In this document: piece by piece, positions 63,866 to 64,000 of the stretch
Numbering within the stretch: position 1 is the stretch's first letter
Layout of the letters: each line of letters opens with the position of its first letter
DNA from: Dolichospermum sp. DET69
GTDB lineage: Bacteria > Cyanobacteriota > Cyanobacteriia > Cyanobacteriales > Nostocaceae
NCBI GenBank assembly: GCA_017355425.1
Contig: CP070233.1
Location: forward strand, 4,319,501 to 4,383,500
Length of the DNA stretch: 64,000 bases
Direction: 5' to 3'
The notes under the pieces: model-generated
The model's database searches: none
Told to the model about the DNA's origin: nothing
What the model saw: the letters and a program-made list of their open reading frames with translations, nothing else
Position numbers and translations under genes: made by a program

Positions 63866-64000
63866 ATTTCCACCTTATTATATCTACAGGTGAGTATTGC
63901 ACTTCCCAAACCACAGAAAATTACTTGAGTTTCTAGCGACCAAAATTTTAGCTAAAAATCATATATTTATTATACTGTTATTAAGAAATTAATTAAATAA
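63866..64000. other. AT-rich upstream region of the pentapeptide gene
   Basis: 135 bases, no gene; the reverse strand shows GGTGGAAATATG before the start codon, with GGTGG as a possible ribosome-binding site. Confidence 0.35.

Overview
The window looks like chromosomal DNA of a filamentous, heterocyst-type cyanobacterium (Nostocales: the Anabaena/Nostoc/Dolichospermum/Aphanizomenon group). The reasons are low GC, many GCGATCGC (HIP1) octamers, heptanucleotide short tandem repeats (STRR), and genes typical of oxygenic phototrophs: rpaB, nblB-like, ferredoxin:thioredoxin reductase, cofactor assembly of complex C, CGLD27/Ycf36, Get3d, bifunctional FBPase/SBPase and sucrose-phosphate synthase. 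The species cannot be named from sequence reading alone.

Layout. 0-3 kb: an HNH nuclease gene, a YaaW-like protein and an O-antigen ligase-type membrane protein. 3.4-6.4 kb: hemA and glpX on the minus strand. 6.7-11.7 kb: a YbjN-domain gene interrupted by two nearly identical group II introns in tandem, each carrying a differently damaged reverse transcriptase/maturase gene. 11.8-20.7 kb: DUF3318, a STAS-sugar transferase fusion, rsfS with CGLD27, an asparaginase, initiator tRNA-Met, an ArsR regulator, a WYL pseudogene, Get3d and a [2Fe-2S] protein. 20.7-22.1 kb: a 94-bp tandem array. 22.7-32.8 kb: dps, carB, a group 2 sigma factor, DUF760, mutT, CBS and NblB genes, with two pseudogene fragments and several miniature elements. 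33-39.3 kb: DUF456, complex C assembly factor, rpaB, radA and a TnpB-only IS200/IS605-type element. 39.4-50.7 kb: malic enzyme, sucrose-phosphate synthase, an RsbU/RsbW-like pair, a NarL regulator and an lpt export cluster, lying between two copies of the same composite repeat. 50.7-57 kb: DUF309, FTR, DUF58, mtnA, a membrane protein, cobL and hicBA. 57.4-62.7 kb: a cobalamin riboswitch followed by cobG-cobH-cobI-cbiG/cobJ. The window ends with a pentapeptide-repeat protein.

Main themes. (1) The tandem introns must both splice to restore the YbjN protein. Intron 1 has lost its maturase frame and intron 2 has lost the end of its HNH domain, so any activity probably depends on help in trans. 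(2) The intergenic DNA is packed with miniature inverted-repeat elements, some nested, some breaking genes and one inserted in frame in cobG. (3) A repeat family starting GTCTGAAC and containing TGATTT every ~9 nt occurs as tandem arrays that begin at the 3' ends of genes, co-oriented with them. In two genes the first base of the repeat is the last base of the TAG stop codon, and in two others the frame ends inside the repeat. Two arrays share an identical 80-bp terminal module, which suggests one composite mobile or amplifying element. This is the best candidate here for something undescribed.

How the genes work together: cobG-H-I-J and the divergent cobL carry out corrin-ring steps, with a B12 riboswitch in front of cobG; lptA, lptB and lptF/G build the LPS export machine; the SpoIIE phosphatase and HATPase pair form a partner-switching module whose STAS partner is not adjacent; hemA, the complex C assembly factor, FTR, RpaB and NblB serve the photosynthetic apparatus.
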